From assembly GCA_023429985.1 (NCBI GenBank), contig JAEZCV010000110.1, positions 1 to 26,419 of the forward strand: a stretch of 26,419 nucleotides of DNA, written 5' to 3'. Below, in pieces: positions 1 to 7,980 of this stretch. Under the pieces are notes generated by a model. The model had not been told where the DNA came from and searched no databases. It saw only the letters and a list, made by a program, of their open reading frames with translations. Position 1 is the stretch's first letter; each line of letters opens with the position of its first letter. This DNA is from Bacteroidota bacterium (GTDB lineage: Bacteria > Bacteroidota > Bacteroidia > Chitinophagales > Chitinophagaceae). Both the position numbers and the translations under genes were made by a program.

Positions 1-33
1 TCGTCGGCAGCGTCAGATGTGTATAATAGTCAG
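1..33. other. Nextera transposase adapter remnant
   Basis: Bases 1-33 match the Illumina Nextera read-1 adapter plus the 19-base Tn5 mosaic end at every position except 27 and 30 (T instead of G and T instead of A). This is library-preparation sequence left on the contig end, not genome. The two mismatches probably explain why trimming missed it. It supplies a false ATG at position 17 for the first open frame, so the first five to six codons of that frame are artefact. Genomic sequence starts at about base 34. Confidence 0.96.
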
Positions 34-2398
34 TGCCAAAGGAATGCAGGACGCAGGGATCATGGCCTGTGCCAAACATTTTCCCGGACATGGAGATGTT
101 ACCGTTGATTCGCACTACGATCTTCCACTGATAGGTAAATCCATGAAGGAACTCGAAAACCTTGAGTTGTATCCTTTCAAAGAACTGTTTAAATCCGGCG
201 TGGGAAGTGTAATGATCGCACACCTTGCCATTCCTGCAATTGATAAAACATTGAACCGTCCTACTTCATTATCAAAAAATAATGTAACCGAATTGCTGAG
301 GGAGGAAATGGATTATGAAGGACTTACTTTTACCGATGCTCTTGAAATGAAAGGGGTATCTAAATTCTTTCCTGCAGGGGAAGCTGCCGTTCAGGCAGTG
401 ATAGCAGGAAACGACATGCTTTGCCTACCTGAGAATGTGCCCCTCGCTATAGACGCCATTAAAACCGCTATTAAAAAGAAGCGCCTCAAGTGGAAAGATA
501 TTGATGTAAAAGTAAAGAGAGTGCTGGCTTCCAAATATGAACTTGGATTATGGCAACCGCAATGGATAGATACCAATAACCTGCTTGAAGATCTTAATTC
601 GGAAACAGGTGATTTTTTACAGCAAACTGCAAGAAATGTTGTAACCGTAATGAATAACAACTCAGGGTTTTTTCCTGTTTTGAACCAGGGAAGAATTGCT
701 TATGTTGGTATAGGTGCTGGTAATACCCACATGGGAGATCTCCTTAAAGATGAAATGAATGCTGACGTATTTTATGTTGACTTCCGCGATTCGGGAGTGA
801 AACTGGAAACTGTTTTAACTTCCATTCAACTGGGTAACTATGACCGGGTAGTGATTGGTGTTCATAATTTCTCTCATCGCCCTGCAAATAATTATGGCAT
901 TTCTTCATCTGCCATTAAACTCTGGAACGAATTACAGAAATTCAATACGGCAAGTTTTGTTTTTGGAAATGTGTATGCTGCTGAAAATTTCTGCACTGCA
1001 TCAAACCTGGTTGCCATGCACCAGGACGACCCGGCATTTCACCGGTCGGCAGTGGATTTTATCCAGGGGAAAATAAATGCTTCGGGTAAATTGCCCGTTA
1101 CAGTTTGTAATACGCCTTATGGCTCAGGCCTGGCCATCAGGAGGTTTGTTCCGGTGGGAACGGCACCTGCATGGCTGGTGATTGACAGCATTATGAACGA
1201 TGCTATGGCTAAGAAAGCCTTTCCGGGAGCCGAAGTTATTGCAGTTCAAAACGGCGAGATCAAATACCATAAAGCATTTGGAAAACATGAATTCGACAGC
1301 AGGTCAAAGCCTGTAAACCTGGAAAATATTTTTGACCTTGCCTCAGTTACTAAAATTTCGGCCACTACAGTTTCAATAATGAAGTTGTATGATGAAGGAA
1401 AGATCGACCTTGATAAAGGCATCGGAACTTATCTTCCCATTGCAAGAGGAACAGATAAGGAACAGCTTACAATCAGGAATATTTTGTTACACGAAGCAGG
1501 TTTAAACCCATTTATTCGATTCTACCTCGAAACCATTGACGAAGCCACGGGAATGCCTTCACCTGCATTTTACAGCAGGGAACCAAATACAGAATTTACA
1601 ATACCTGTAGCACGTAACATCTGGTTGCGTCGCGACTGGAATGATTCTATGATGAAAAGAATAGTTCAAAGTAAATTGGGGCCAGCGCCTAAATATGTTT
1701 ACAGCGATAACGATTTTATTCTGCTTGGAAAAATTGTTGAAGCAGTATCCGGTTTAACACTCGACCAGTATGCCAGCCAGAATTTTTACAAACCTCTTGG
1801 TATGACAACAACCGGCTTCAAACCATGGGAGCGTTTTGGTTCGGAAAGAGTTGTTCCAACGGAAGAGGAAACGCATTTCAGGCGCCAGCTTCTGAGGGGT
1901 TATGTGCACGATGAAGGTGCTGCCATGTTTGGTGGTGTTTCAGGTCATGCGGGATTATTCTCCAATGCCTACGATCTTTCTTTATTATACCAGATGTTAC
2001 TGAATGGTGGCGAACTTAATGGACGCCGGTATTTAAAGCCGGAAACTATTAAGCTGTTTACATCTTATGGCAGTGGTATCAGCAGGAGAGGACTGGGATT
2101 TGATAAACCCGAAAAAGATAATCATAAAAGAGATGAGCCTTATCCTTCCGAACTTGCTTCTCCCGATACTTATGGACATACAGGGTTTACCGGAACAAGT
2201 GTTTGGGTAGATCCGCAGTCAGACCTGGTTTATATTTTTCTTTCTAACAGGGTTTATAATACAAGGAATAATAAATTATTGATGCAGATGAATGTGAGGG
2301 GAAAGGTTCATGATGCCATTTACAAGGCATTGAAAATTGAAAATGATTTAAAAGCCGCTGCAAAGCCCCCGGCTTCTAAAACACAGGGAACCAATTAA
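34..2398 (+). CDS. GH3 beta-N-acetylhexosaminidase / serine hydrolase fusion, 5' partial
   Basis: This is the C-terminal part of a two-module envelope protein; the reading frame is open from base 17, but its first codons are adapter. Numbering from that false ATG, residues 7-180 are the end of a glycoside hydrolase family 3 barrel of NagZ type: K20-HFPGHGD-27, the Asp31-x-His33 dyad used as acid/base in NagZ, and the nucleophile Asp107 in TDALEM. Residues 210-375 look like a GH3 C-terminal domain. Residues 385-770 form a class C beta-lactamase/esterase fold with SVTK (Ser443, Lys446), Tyr562-Ser-Asp and His721-Thr-Gly replacing KTG. The missing N-terminus is probably about 200 residues and should include a signal sequence. 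The fusion is known in Bacteroidota. By family it should cleave N-acetylglucosamine links in cell-wall fragments or chitin; the second domain could be a peptidase, esterase or amidase. The domain calls are firm, the substrate is inferred. Confidence 0.9.
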
Positions 2399-2400
2399 AA

Positions 2401-2435
2401 AAAGAGGCTGTTTTATTACAGCCTCTTTTTTTTAT
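2401..2435. terminator. bidirectional intrinsic terminator
   Basis: There is an 11 bp perfect stem (2401-2411 with 2418-2428) and a six-base loop, followed by a T run on the plus strand and preceded by an A run that serves as the T run on the minus strand. It lies between the convergent GH3 fusion gene and the RicT-like gene and even includes the latter's stop codon, so it can end transcripts from both sides. Confidence 0.88.
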
Positions 2436-3781
2436 TTTTTTGTTGGGCCCTGGGGAGGTTTCCTTTGTTGCGGAGGTCTTTGTTGGGGAGGCCTTTGCTG
2501 GCTGTTTTTCTGAGGCGGCCTTTGCTGCTGCTGTCCACCCTGGGCTTTTGGTTGCTGATTTCTTTGTTGCGGAGGCTTTTGACTTCTGTTTTGAGGTCTT
2601 TGCCCTTGTTGCTGTCCCTGTCCCTGTACCCTTGGCCTTTGTTGTTGTCGTTGATCTTTGCCCTTATATCCTTTTTTCTTGTCGGCCTTTTCCAGACTTT
2701 TTAAAGTGATGTGGCCTACAACATCAACAAATTCCGGTTCCACCTCTTTGATCTTGGAGGAAACAACTTCCACGGCTTCCATTTCATCCGGAACAATATT
2801 CTGCTGGTTCAGCGACCTAATCTTACGCACTCTTTCAATGGTAAGCGGGTATTGTTTATTGCTGTCGGGCAGCACATACCACATCAGGTTCTTGAAAATA
2901 TCTTTTTTAATGAGCGTTGCCGTACCTCTTGAAACCTGGAGCATGTCGGCATTTTCCGGAAATCCCTGCAAAGCATCGAGATAAGTGTCCAGTTCGTAGT
3001 TGAGGCAGCATTTAAGCCTGCCACACTGGCCACTGAGTTTTGTCTGGTTAATGGAAAGGTTCTGGTACCTGGCTGCCGTAGTGTTTACCGATTTAAAATC
3101 GGTAAGCCAGGTGGCGCAGCAAAGTTCACGGCCACAGCTGCCAATACCTCCAACTTTTCCGGCTTCCTGGCGAGAACCTATCTGGCGCATCTCCACCTTT
3201 ACCCGGAACTCGGAAGCATAGATCTTTATCAATTCACGAAAATCAACCCTGTCATCGGCAATATAAAAGAAAGTAGCTTTTTTGCCATCGGCCTGGAATT
3301 CCACCTGGCTCATCTTCATGTTCAGGTTCAGTTGTTTAGCAATGGCACGGCACCTTATAAGGGCATCTCTTTCCCTTTCTTTATTTTGTTTCCAAATGTC
3401 AAGGTCCCGGTCTGTGGCTTTTCTTAAAACCCTTTTCATTTCAGAGCCAAATTCATCAACACCTTTTTTCTTCAACTGCAATCTTACTATTTCACCGGTA
3501 AGAGAAACTTCGCCCACATCAAAACCACTAACGCCTTCAACAGCAATCAGGTCGCCTTTATCAAATAACTGAAGACTTGTATTCCGGTAAAAATCTTTCC
3601 GGCTGCCCTGGTTGAAACTTACCTCAATAACCCTGCAGGCAATTTCTATATCGCAAACAGGCAGGTTAACCAGCCAGTCGTGTGTATTCATCCTGTTACA
3701 TCCGCCGGTGCTGCAACCGCCGTTGCTTTTACAACCACCGGGTTTACCACCGGTTGCAGTTCCGCAAGATCCACATCCCAT
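2432..3781 (-). CDS. ricT: PSP1-domain protein, RicT (YaaT)-like, with Cys-rich head and Gln/Pro/Arg tail
   Basis: 449 residues. The core (about 45-340) is a PSP1 domain with the cysteine signatures GSCGRELCC (C216, C221, C222) and GQCGRLKCC (C253, C258, C259). In Bacillus subtilis, RicT/YaaT binds iron-sulfur clusters as part of the RicAFT complex, which affects RNase Y-dependent mRNA processing, sporulation, competence and biofilm. An N-terminal glycine/cysteine stretch (C3, C6, C17, C23, C28) adds possible metal ligands. Residues from about 365 to 449 are low-complexity and basic, rich in Q, P and R, with repeated PPQQR units; this looks disordered and possibly RNA-binding. The gene lies downstream of holB, the same pairing as holB-yaaT in Firmicutes, though 236 bp separate them here and a TAnnTTTG-like box (3992-3985) may give it its own promoter. 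The family is certain; the role in this phylum is inferred. Confidence 0.88.
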   Translation of the reverse strand: MGCGSCGTATGGKPGGCKSNGGCSTGGCNRMNTHDWLVNLPVCDIEIACRVIEVSFNQGSRKDFYRNTSLQLFDKGDLIAVEGVSGFDVGEVSLTGEIVRLQLKKKGVDEFGSEMKRVLRKATDRDLDIWKQNKERERDALIRCRAIAKQLNLNMKMSQVEFQADGKKATFFYIADDRVDFRELIKIYASEFRVKVEMRQIGSRQEAGKVGGIGSCGRELCCATWLTDFKSVNTTAARYQNLSINQTKLSGQCGRLKCCLNYELDTYLDALQGFPENADMLQVSRGTATLIKKDIFKNLMWYVLPDSNKQYPLTIERVRKIRSLNQQNIVPDEMEAVEVVSSKIKEVEPEFVDVVGHITLKSLEKADKKKGYKGKDQRQQQRPRVQGQGQQQGQRPQNRSQKPPQQRNQQPKAQGGQQQQRPPQKNSQQRPPQQRPPQQRKPPQGPTKK

Positions 3782-3984
3782 ATTTCAAATTCTTTATAAG
3801 TTATTTAATGGGGGCAGAAATGAACAGCTAAGCGGAATGCTCAAATACACCGGTATTGAAAGAGCAGAATATGCCCTGCCGGCTGTAAAATGTATCTTTT
3901 ATAGTGAGTGTTCTGATAGCTTATTCAATCATTCTTCACAAATCAAATGCCCCGGATATATAATAGAAGGCGTTTTGCCTTTGG

Positions 3985-3992
3985 CAAATATA
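3985..3992 (-). promoter_or_regulatory. candidate -7 box for the ricT-like gene
   Basis: The minus strand reads TATATTTG, fitting the Bacteroidota -7 consensus TAnnTTTG, about 200 nt upstream of the ricT-like ATG. It abuts a short inverted repeat (TTTGCC and GGCAAA around 3974-3988) that would sit at the start of the transcript. No clear -33 TTG is visible 17-23 nt upstream, so this is tentative. Confidence 0.3.
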
Positions 3993-4017
3993 ATTTTTTT
4001 ATGTAAGCACCGGAAGA

Positions 4018-5241
4018 TTAAACAGAAACAACAATATTGTTTTTTATAATGTGATATATCTTAATAGTGAGGGCATGGAAAAGGATCCTGGCATTGGCAT
4101 TTCTTTCAATATAATAACTGGCTTTATCAAGTTCACCTGCAAGCGCTTCTTTTTGTTCAAGGCTCATGGCTTTGTTCAGTTTTAGCGAAAAATCCCATTC
4201 TGCCTCCGACATGGTGCTGCGCAACCAGTCAATCATTTCCTGGTTGGCAATTTCCAGTCGCACCGCAGTTTCTATTAAATGGATAAAATGCTTCAGGAAC
4301 TGCTTTTCTTTTTCTCTGCCCAACCGTGCAATTTCTTCAATGGCTTTTACCTGTGCTGCAGGCTGGTTTTTTAAGGTAGCATTCAACCATTCTTTTAGCA
4401 GGTTATGGAAATCTTCATCGGCATGCTGCAGTAAATGAAGCGCTTCGCGATAATTTCCTTCACTGGCATTGGCCAGCATTTTGGCTTTTTCTTTGTCAGA
4501 TCCTGCTCTTTCTATCAGTGCACGTTCCACTTCCGTAGTTTCAATTGCGGGAATTTTTACCAGCTGGCAGCGGGAAAGTATGGTTGATATAATGGAGGAT
4601 TCAGATTCGGCAACAAGAATAAAAACTGTATCCGGTGGCGGTTCCTCAATAAGTTTTAAAAGCTTATTTCCTTCTTTGCCCAGATACTCGGGCATCCACA
4701 TCACCAGGATTTTGTAGCCCGATTCAAAACTTTTAAGGCTTAGTTTCCGAATGATATCATTGCATTCATTCGCTGTAATATTTCCCTGTTTATTCTCCGC
4801 ACCAATAAACTGGAGCCAGTCAAAAATATTTCCGTAAGGATACTGCCCAATGAATTCCCTCCATTCGGAAATATAATCGGTACTGAGAGGAGGTGTATTC
4901 GGCTTTTTAGAAACTACTGGGTAAGAATAATGAATGTCGGGGTGTGCCATGGCATTATTCCTCGAGATGCCTTTATTTTCTATAAAGCCATCTGCCTCTT
5001 CAGGGCTTGCGGGCAACACAATTTCAGGTTCGGAAGTGTTTCCAAAAAGATCGGTTCCGGGCTGTTGAGTTTTTTGTTGTGAAAGACTTGCAATATAGTT
5101 GGCAAAGGCAAGGGCAAGAGGCAAAGCTCCACTACCTTCCCGTCCTAAAAAAATCAAAGCGTGGCTTAAACGGTTGTGCAGAACCATTTCCACCAGTTGT
5201 TGCTTTACTTCCTTCTGCCCTACAACATCCCTGAATAGCAT
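4018..5241 (-). CDS. holB: DNA polymerase III subunit delta' (clamp-loader, non-ATPase)
   Basis: 407 residues, near the usual length. Residues 1-230 are the AAA-type domain: it opens with the FRDVVGQKEV box and NRLSHALIFLG, and has the sensor sequence ILSRC at 221-225. Delta' forms the clamp loader with delta and tau/gamma and loads the beta sliding clamp. The Walker A position reads GREGSGALPLA (33-43), so the GKS/T needed for ATP binding is gone, as expected for a stator subunit. The usual CxxC-type zinc module after this segment is also absent: residues 53-100 form a cysteine-free insert ending in AHPDIHYSYP, and the whole protein has only two cysteines (160 and 225). It starts 4 bp after the glutathione peroxidase stop, so the two are probably co-transcribed. 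Identification rests on domain order, family motifs and the neighbouring ricT-like gene. Confidence 0.9.
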   Translation of the reverse strand: MLFRDVVGQKEVKQQLVEMVLHNRLSHALIFLGREGSGALPLALAFANYIASLSQQKTQQPGTDLFGNTSEPEIVLPASPEEADGFIENKGISRNNAMAHPDIHYSYPVVSKKPNTPPLSTDYISEWREFIGQYPYGNIFDWLQFIGAENKQGNITANECNDIIRKLSLKSFESGYKILVMWMPEYLGKEGNKLLKLIEEPPPDTVFILVAESESSIISTILSRCQLVKIPAIETTEVERALIERAGSDKEKAKMLANASEGNYREALHLLQHADEDFHNLLKEWLNATLKNQPAAQVKAIEEIARLGREKEKQFLKHFIHLIETAVRLEIANQEMIDWLRSTMSEAEWDFSLKLNKAMSLEQKEALAGELDKASYYIERNANARILFHALTIKIYHIIKNNIVVSV

Positions 5242-5245
5242 AATC

Positions 5246-5761
5246 TTATTTCACGTGTTGCTGGATATCTTCGCTAAGCGGACTTATTTTATGACTGTAA
5301 ACATTTAGCAGTTTACCTTTTTCATCAATCAGGAATTTAGTGAAGTTCCATTTGATGGGATCTTCAACACCCATTTTTTCTGCTTCTTTTGTCAGGTAAT
5401 CAAATAAAGGATGAATATCAGATCCTTTAACCGAAACCTTTGCAGCAAGAGGGAAGTTTACACCATAATTCTTTTTGCAGAATGCCTGGATGTCGGAATT
5501 TGAACCTGGTTCCTGACCGCCAAAATTGTTTGCAGGAAAACCAATTACAACAAGCTTATCCTGGTATTGCTGGAAGAGTTCCTCCAATTCGCCATATTGT
5601 GGTGTATATCCACATTCCGAAGCGGTATTTACAATCAAGATCTTTTTGCCTTTATATTTTGAAAGCTCAATAGGCTTTCCATCTATACCATCCACTTTAA
5701 ATTCATAAATGGAACCAGTGAACATTACCGACATAATTGAAAGAATTATTAGTGATTTCAT
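5246..5761 (-). CDS. glutathione peroxidase-family thiol peroxidase
   Basis: 171 residues. The family tetrad is visible: Cys50 in NTASECGYTPQY, Gln83 in NNFGGQEPG, and Trp138-Asn139 in KWNFTKFL. A second cysteine, Cys95 in FCKKNYGVNFP, matches the resolving cysteine of E. coli BtuE, so the enzyme is probably thioredoxin-dependent rather than glutathione-dependent. It reduces hydroperoxides using a peroxidatic Cys. The first 16 residues are hydrophobic after one Lys and could be a signal peptide ending near FTGS, which would place the enzyme in the periplasm; there is no lipobox cysteine. It is the first gene of the gpx-holB unit. The pairing of an oxidative-stress gene with a polymerase subunit looks positional rather than functional. 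Confidence 0.92.
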   Translation of the reverse strand: MKSLIILSIMSVMFTGSIYEFKVDGIDGKPIELSKYKGKKILIVNTASECGYTPQYGELEELFQQYQDKLVVIGFPANNFGGQEPGSNSDIQAFCKKNYGVNFPLAAKVSVKGSDIHPLFDYLTKEAEKMGVEDPIKWNFTKFLIDEKGKLLNVYSHKISPLSEDIQQHVK

Positions 5762-5803
5762 TTTGCTGATGATTATATACTCCCGAAGATAACCAGAATC
5801 TGC

Positions 5804-7204
5804 TTATTGAGCCTCGTAAGCTCCCAGGTCGGGAAGATTTACAGGTCTCGGATTCCCATCAAGGTCGAGTGTAAGTGCGGAAATAGCTTTATCTATAGCA
5901 GGTGAAAAAGATTTTAACCTGAAATTGAACAGGTTCTGCGCCGGTTTAATGGTATCAAATTCGGGATCGGTATTTTTTAAATCAAAACCCGTTACCACAG
6001 AATTGGCAGGATTGTTTTCAACCCTCCATAATATATTATTAAAGGAAAGATTAAAAAAAGCAAGATCCTGTTTGGAGGTGATCACTTCTTCATCAACAAA
6101 ACCACCGCTTTCGCCCCAGATAATGCAGTTATTAAAACTTGCATTGAGGTCGGCCGCAGAAAGAATATTATCCTGTAAAAGATAATTTGATATGGCTACA
6201 GCAGGCTCGCGGTGCTGGATGAATCCTGTTGAATAAGCAGCAATGGTACTGTGTTCAAATACATAGTTGCCGCCTTTTACGATCACAATGTTTTTTCCGC
6301 AATTACGCACTAACAGGTTTTCGGCTTCGATACTTGTATTTATGGCAAGGATTCCTGCATCGTATGCGTTGTCTATAATCGTTTGCTGGAGTTTTAATTT
6401 TATTCCGGGAGATGGATCAACACAAACAATTGCCTGGTAAGCATTTTTTATGGTTGTGTATCGCAAGATGTTATTTTCACTTCCCTGCATAAAGATGATC
6501 CCCGGGTAGCTTGCGGGAAAATTTTTATAAGGTTCATCCAGCCTGTCGCCTGTAAAAACCACCCTTTCATTTTCTTGCTTTTCACCCAGTACATGCAAAC
6601 TTCCCTGAACCAGGATGGGTGCATCGGCATGAACATAAATCCTGCTTCCTTTATTTATCGTTAGCAGAGCGCCCGGTTCAACGGTTAGCCTTTCAAGAAT
6701 AACATAAGGAAGGTCGTTATTCCATGTTTCGGAAGAAGATACGATCTTGTTTCGGAAGAAATGTGCGTTTTGACCATAGGCTTCCAACTGCACCCAAAAG
6801 CTGTTGCCATTGTAGCTGATCTTTATGCTGTCTCGAACTATAAACGGTAATTCATCTGCTGTTGGATCAATACTTACCGTTACAAAAACATACAGGCTGT
6901 CTTCTGCTAATATGTTTACATTGTTTACAACCGGCCCCGGAATTCCATCAACATTAATTTTATAGAAGGAATTTGCTCCACCGGCAAGTTCAATTGAACT
7001 GATGTTGATAGCTGCATCGTTATTGTTAAAGATCTTTACTATTTGCGACACGGATCCTGTAGTTGTAAATACCGTATCAAAATGAAGTGTGTCAACACCT
7101 GGAATCAGTAAAGCATCCGCATTGGATGTAAATTTTTCTTTTGAACAACTCCAGGCAAGTATGATGCAGAGAACAAAGGATAAGGATTGCGGGAGAAGTT
7201 TCAT
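5804..7204 (-). CDS. lipoprotein with right-handed beta-helix (pectin-lyase-like) domain
   Basis: 466 residues. The N-terminus MKLLPQSLSF... with Cys20 after AWS is a lipoprotein signal of relaxed Bacteroidota type. Residues 35-145 resemble an Ig-like/DUF1573-like beta-sandwich (DTVFTTTGSVSQIVKIFNNN, then DSLYVFVTVSIDP). Residues about 165-430 are a series of short strands typical of right-handed beta-helices (LTVEPGALLTINKGSRIYV, then GIIFMQGSENNILRYTTIKN). The C-terminus has the choice-of-anchor-Q-like ending SPAIDKAI...DLDGNPRP...DLGAYE. No catalytic residues of a polysaccharide lyase can be assigned. It is a surface or periplasmic lipoprotein of unknown function, perhaps binding or remodelling carbohydrate. 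It is flanked by short intergenic regions and probably transcribed alone or read from radA-comF. Confidence 0.82.
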   Translation of the reverse strand: MKLLPQSLSFVLCIILAWSCSKEKFTSNADALLIPGVDTLHFDTVFTTTGSVSQIVKIFNNNDAAINISSIELAGGANSFYKINVDGIPGPVVNNVNILAEDSLYVFVTVSIDPTADELPFIVRDSIKISYNGNSFWVQLEAYGQNAHFFRNKIVSSSETWNNDLPYVILERLTVEPGALLTINKGSRIYVHADAPILVQGSLHVLGEKQENERVVFTGDRLDEPYKNFPASYPGIIFMQGSENNILRYTTIKNAYQAIVCVDPSPGIKLKLQQTIIDNAYDAGILAINTSIEAENLLVRNCGKNIVIVKGGNYVFEHSTIAAYSTGFIQHREPAVAISNYLLQDNILSAADLNASFNNCIIWGESGGFVDEEVITSKQDLAFFNLSFNNILWRVENNPANSVVTGFDLKNTDPEFDTIKPAQNLFNFRLKSFSPAIDKAISALTLDLDGNPRPVNLPDLGAYEAQ

Positions 7205-7216
7205 GGGTGTAAAAAT

Positions 7217-7275
7217 AATTGGGAAATTTGGGAATTGGGAAATTTGCCGGCAGCAGGTAGTGAAATTTGAAAATT
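7217..7275. repeat. AT-rich short direct repeat
   Basis: A 14-base sequence (AATTGGGAAATTTG) occurs perfectly at 7217-7230 and 7233-7246, a period of 16 bases. A degenerate third piece (GTGAAATTTGAAAATT) follows after a GC-rich spacer, CCGGCAGCAGG. The repeat fills the gap between comF and the lipoprotein gene. Confidence 0.7.
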
Positions 7276-7978
7276 ACACGGTTGATGCGTAGCAGAGTGT
7301 GCATATACTTAATTCGAGTTCAGGAACCTGGAGGAGGGAAGTTCCGCAGGCTTCGAGACTGGCACCTGTGGTTATAACATCATCTATTAGAAGGATGTGT
7401 TTTCCTTTAAGATCTTCGGTTTTTGTAACTGTAAACCGGCCTTCCATATTTTTCCATCTTTCCGTTCTGCTTTTATGCGTTTGCGTTTCGGTATGAGAAA
7501 TGCGTATGACAGATTTATCCATGACGGGTTTTTTAATCACCTCCGAAATGCCTTTGCACAGGAGGCCGGCCTGGTTGTATCCGCGGGCTTTTTCTTTTGA
7601 TGGATGAAGCGGCAGCGGCACAAGGGCATCAATTTGTTGAAAGCGGCCTGTTTCAAGAATTGCTTTTCCCATTAAATTGCCGAGGTAAATTCCAAGTTCC
7701 CTGTTGCCTTTGTATTTAAGCTGGTGCATCAGGTGTTGCATTCTTGATTCTTTGGTAAAATAATAAATAGCGGCCGCCTGCCTTACTGCTAATCTTCCCC
7801 AGAAAATCTTTTCAATGGGATTGTTATAAAAGAAATGAAAATTAGTTCTTGGAAGATCGCTGATACATTTCAGGCAGAGCAATTCATTTTGTGCGGGTGC
7901 ATCACTGCCGCATCCTTCGCATACATGAGGGAATACAAGGTGCAGTAATGATTCTTTTACCTGTTGAAATAAATTCAT
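7274..7978 (-). CDS. comF: ComF-family phosphoribosyltransferase-like competence protein
   Basis: 234 residues, normal for ComFC. An N-terminal zinc-ribbon-like motif has C20, C23, C35 and C38. Next come LKYKGNRELG (87-96), PLPLHPSKEKARGYNQA (121-137) and the PRPP-binding loop LIDDVITTGAS (197-207). ComFC homologues are needed for DNA transport across the inner membrane during natural transformation and bind DNA and phosphoribosyl ligands. The gene begins 2 bp after the radA stop, so radA and comF form a tight operon. Together with comEC at 25203-23152, this supports a transformation capacity in the organism. Confidence 0.92.
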   Translation of the reverse strand: MNLFQQVKESLLHLVFPHVCEGCGSDAPAQNELLCLKCISDLPRTNFHFFYNNPIEKIFWGRLAVRQAAAIYYFTKESRMQHLMHQLKYKGNRELGIYLGNLMGKAILETGRFQQIDALVPLPLHPSKEKARGYNQAGLLCKGISEVIKKPVMDKSVIRISHTETQTHKSRTERWKNMEGRFTVTKTEDLKGKHILLIDDVITTGASLEACGTSLLQVPELELSICTLCYASTV

Positions 7979-7980
7979 AA

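Noticed and set aside
3782..4017. Small gene or tRNA between holB and the ricT-like gene
   Set aside because: No cloverleaf, no conserved short frame; only a small inverted repeat and a possible -7 box are seen.
3612..4049. 145-codon plus-strand frame across the ricT-like 5' end and the gap to holB
   Set aside because: It is antisense to the Cys/Gly-rich head of the RicT-like protein and its remainder shows no domain or start signal.
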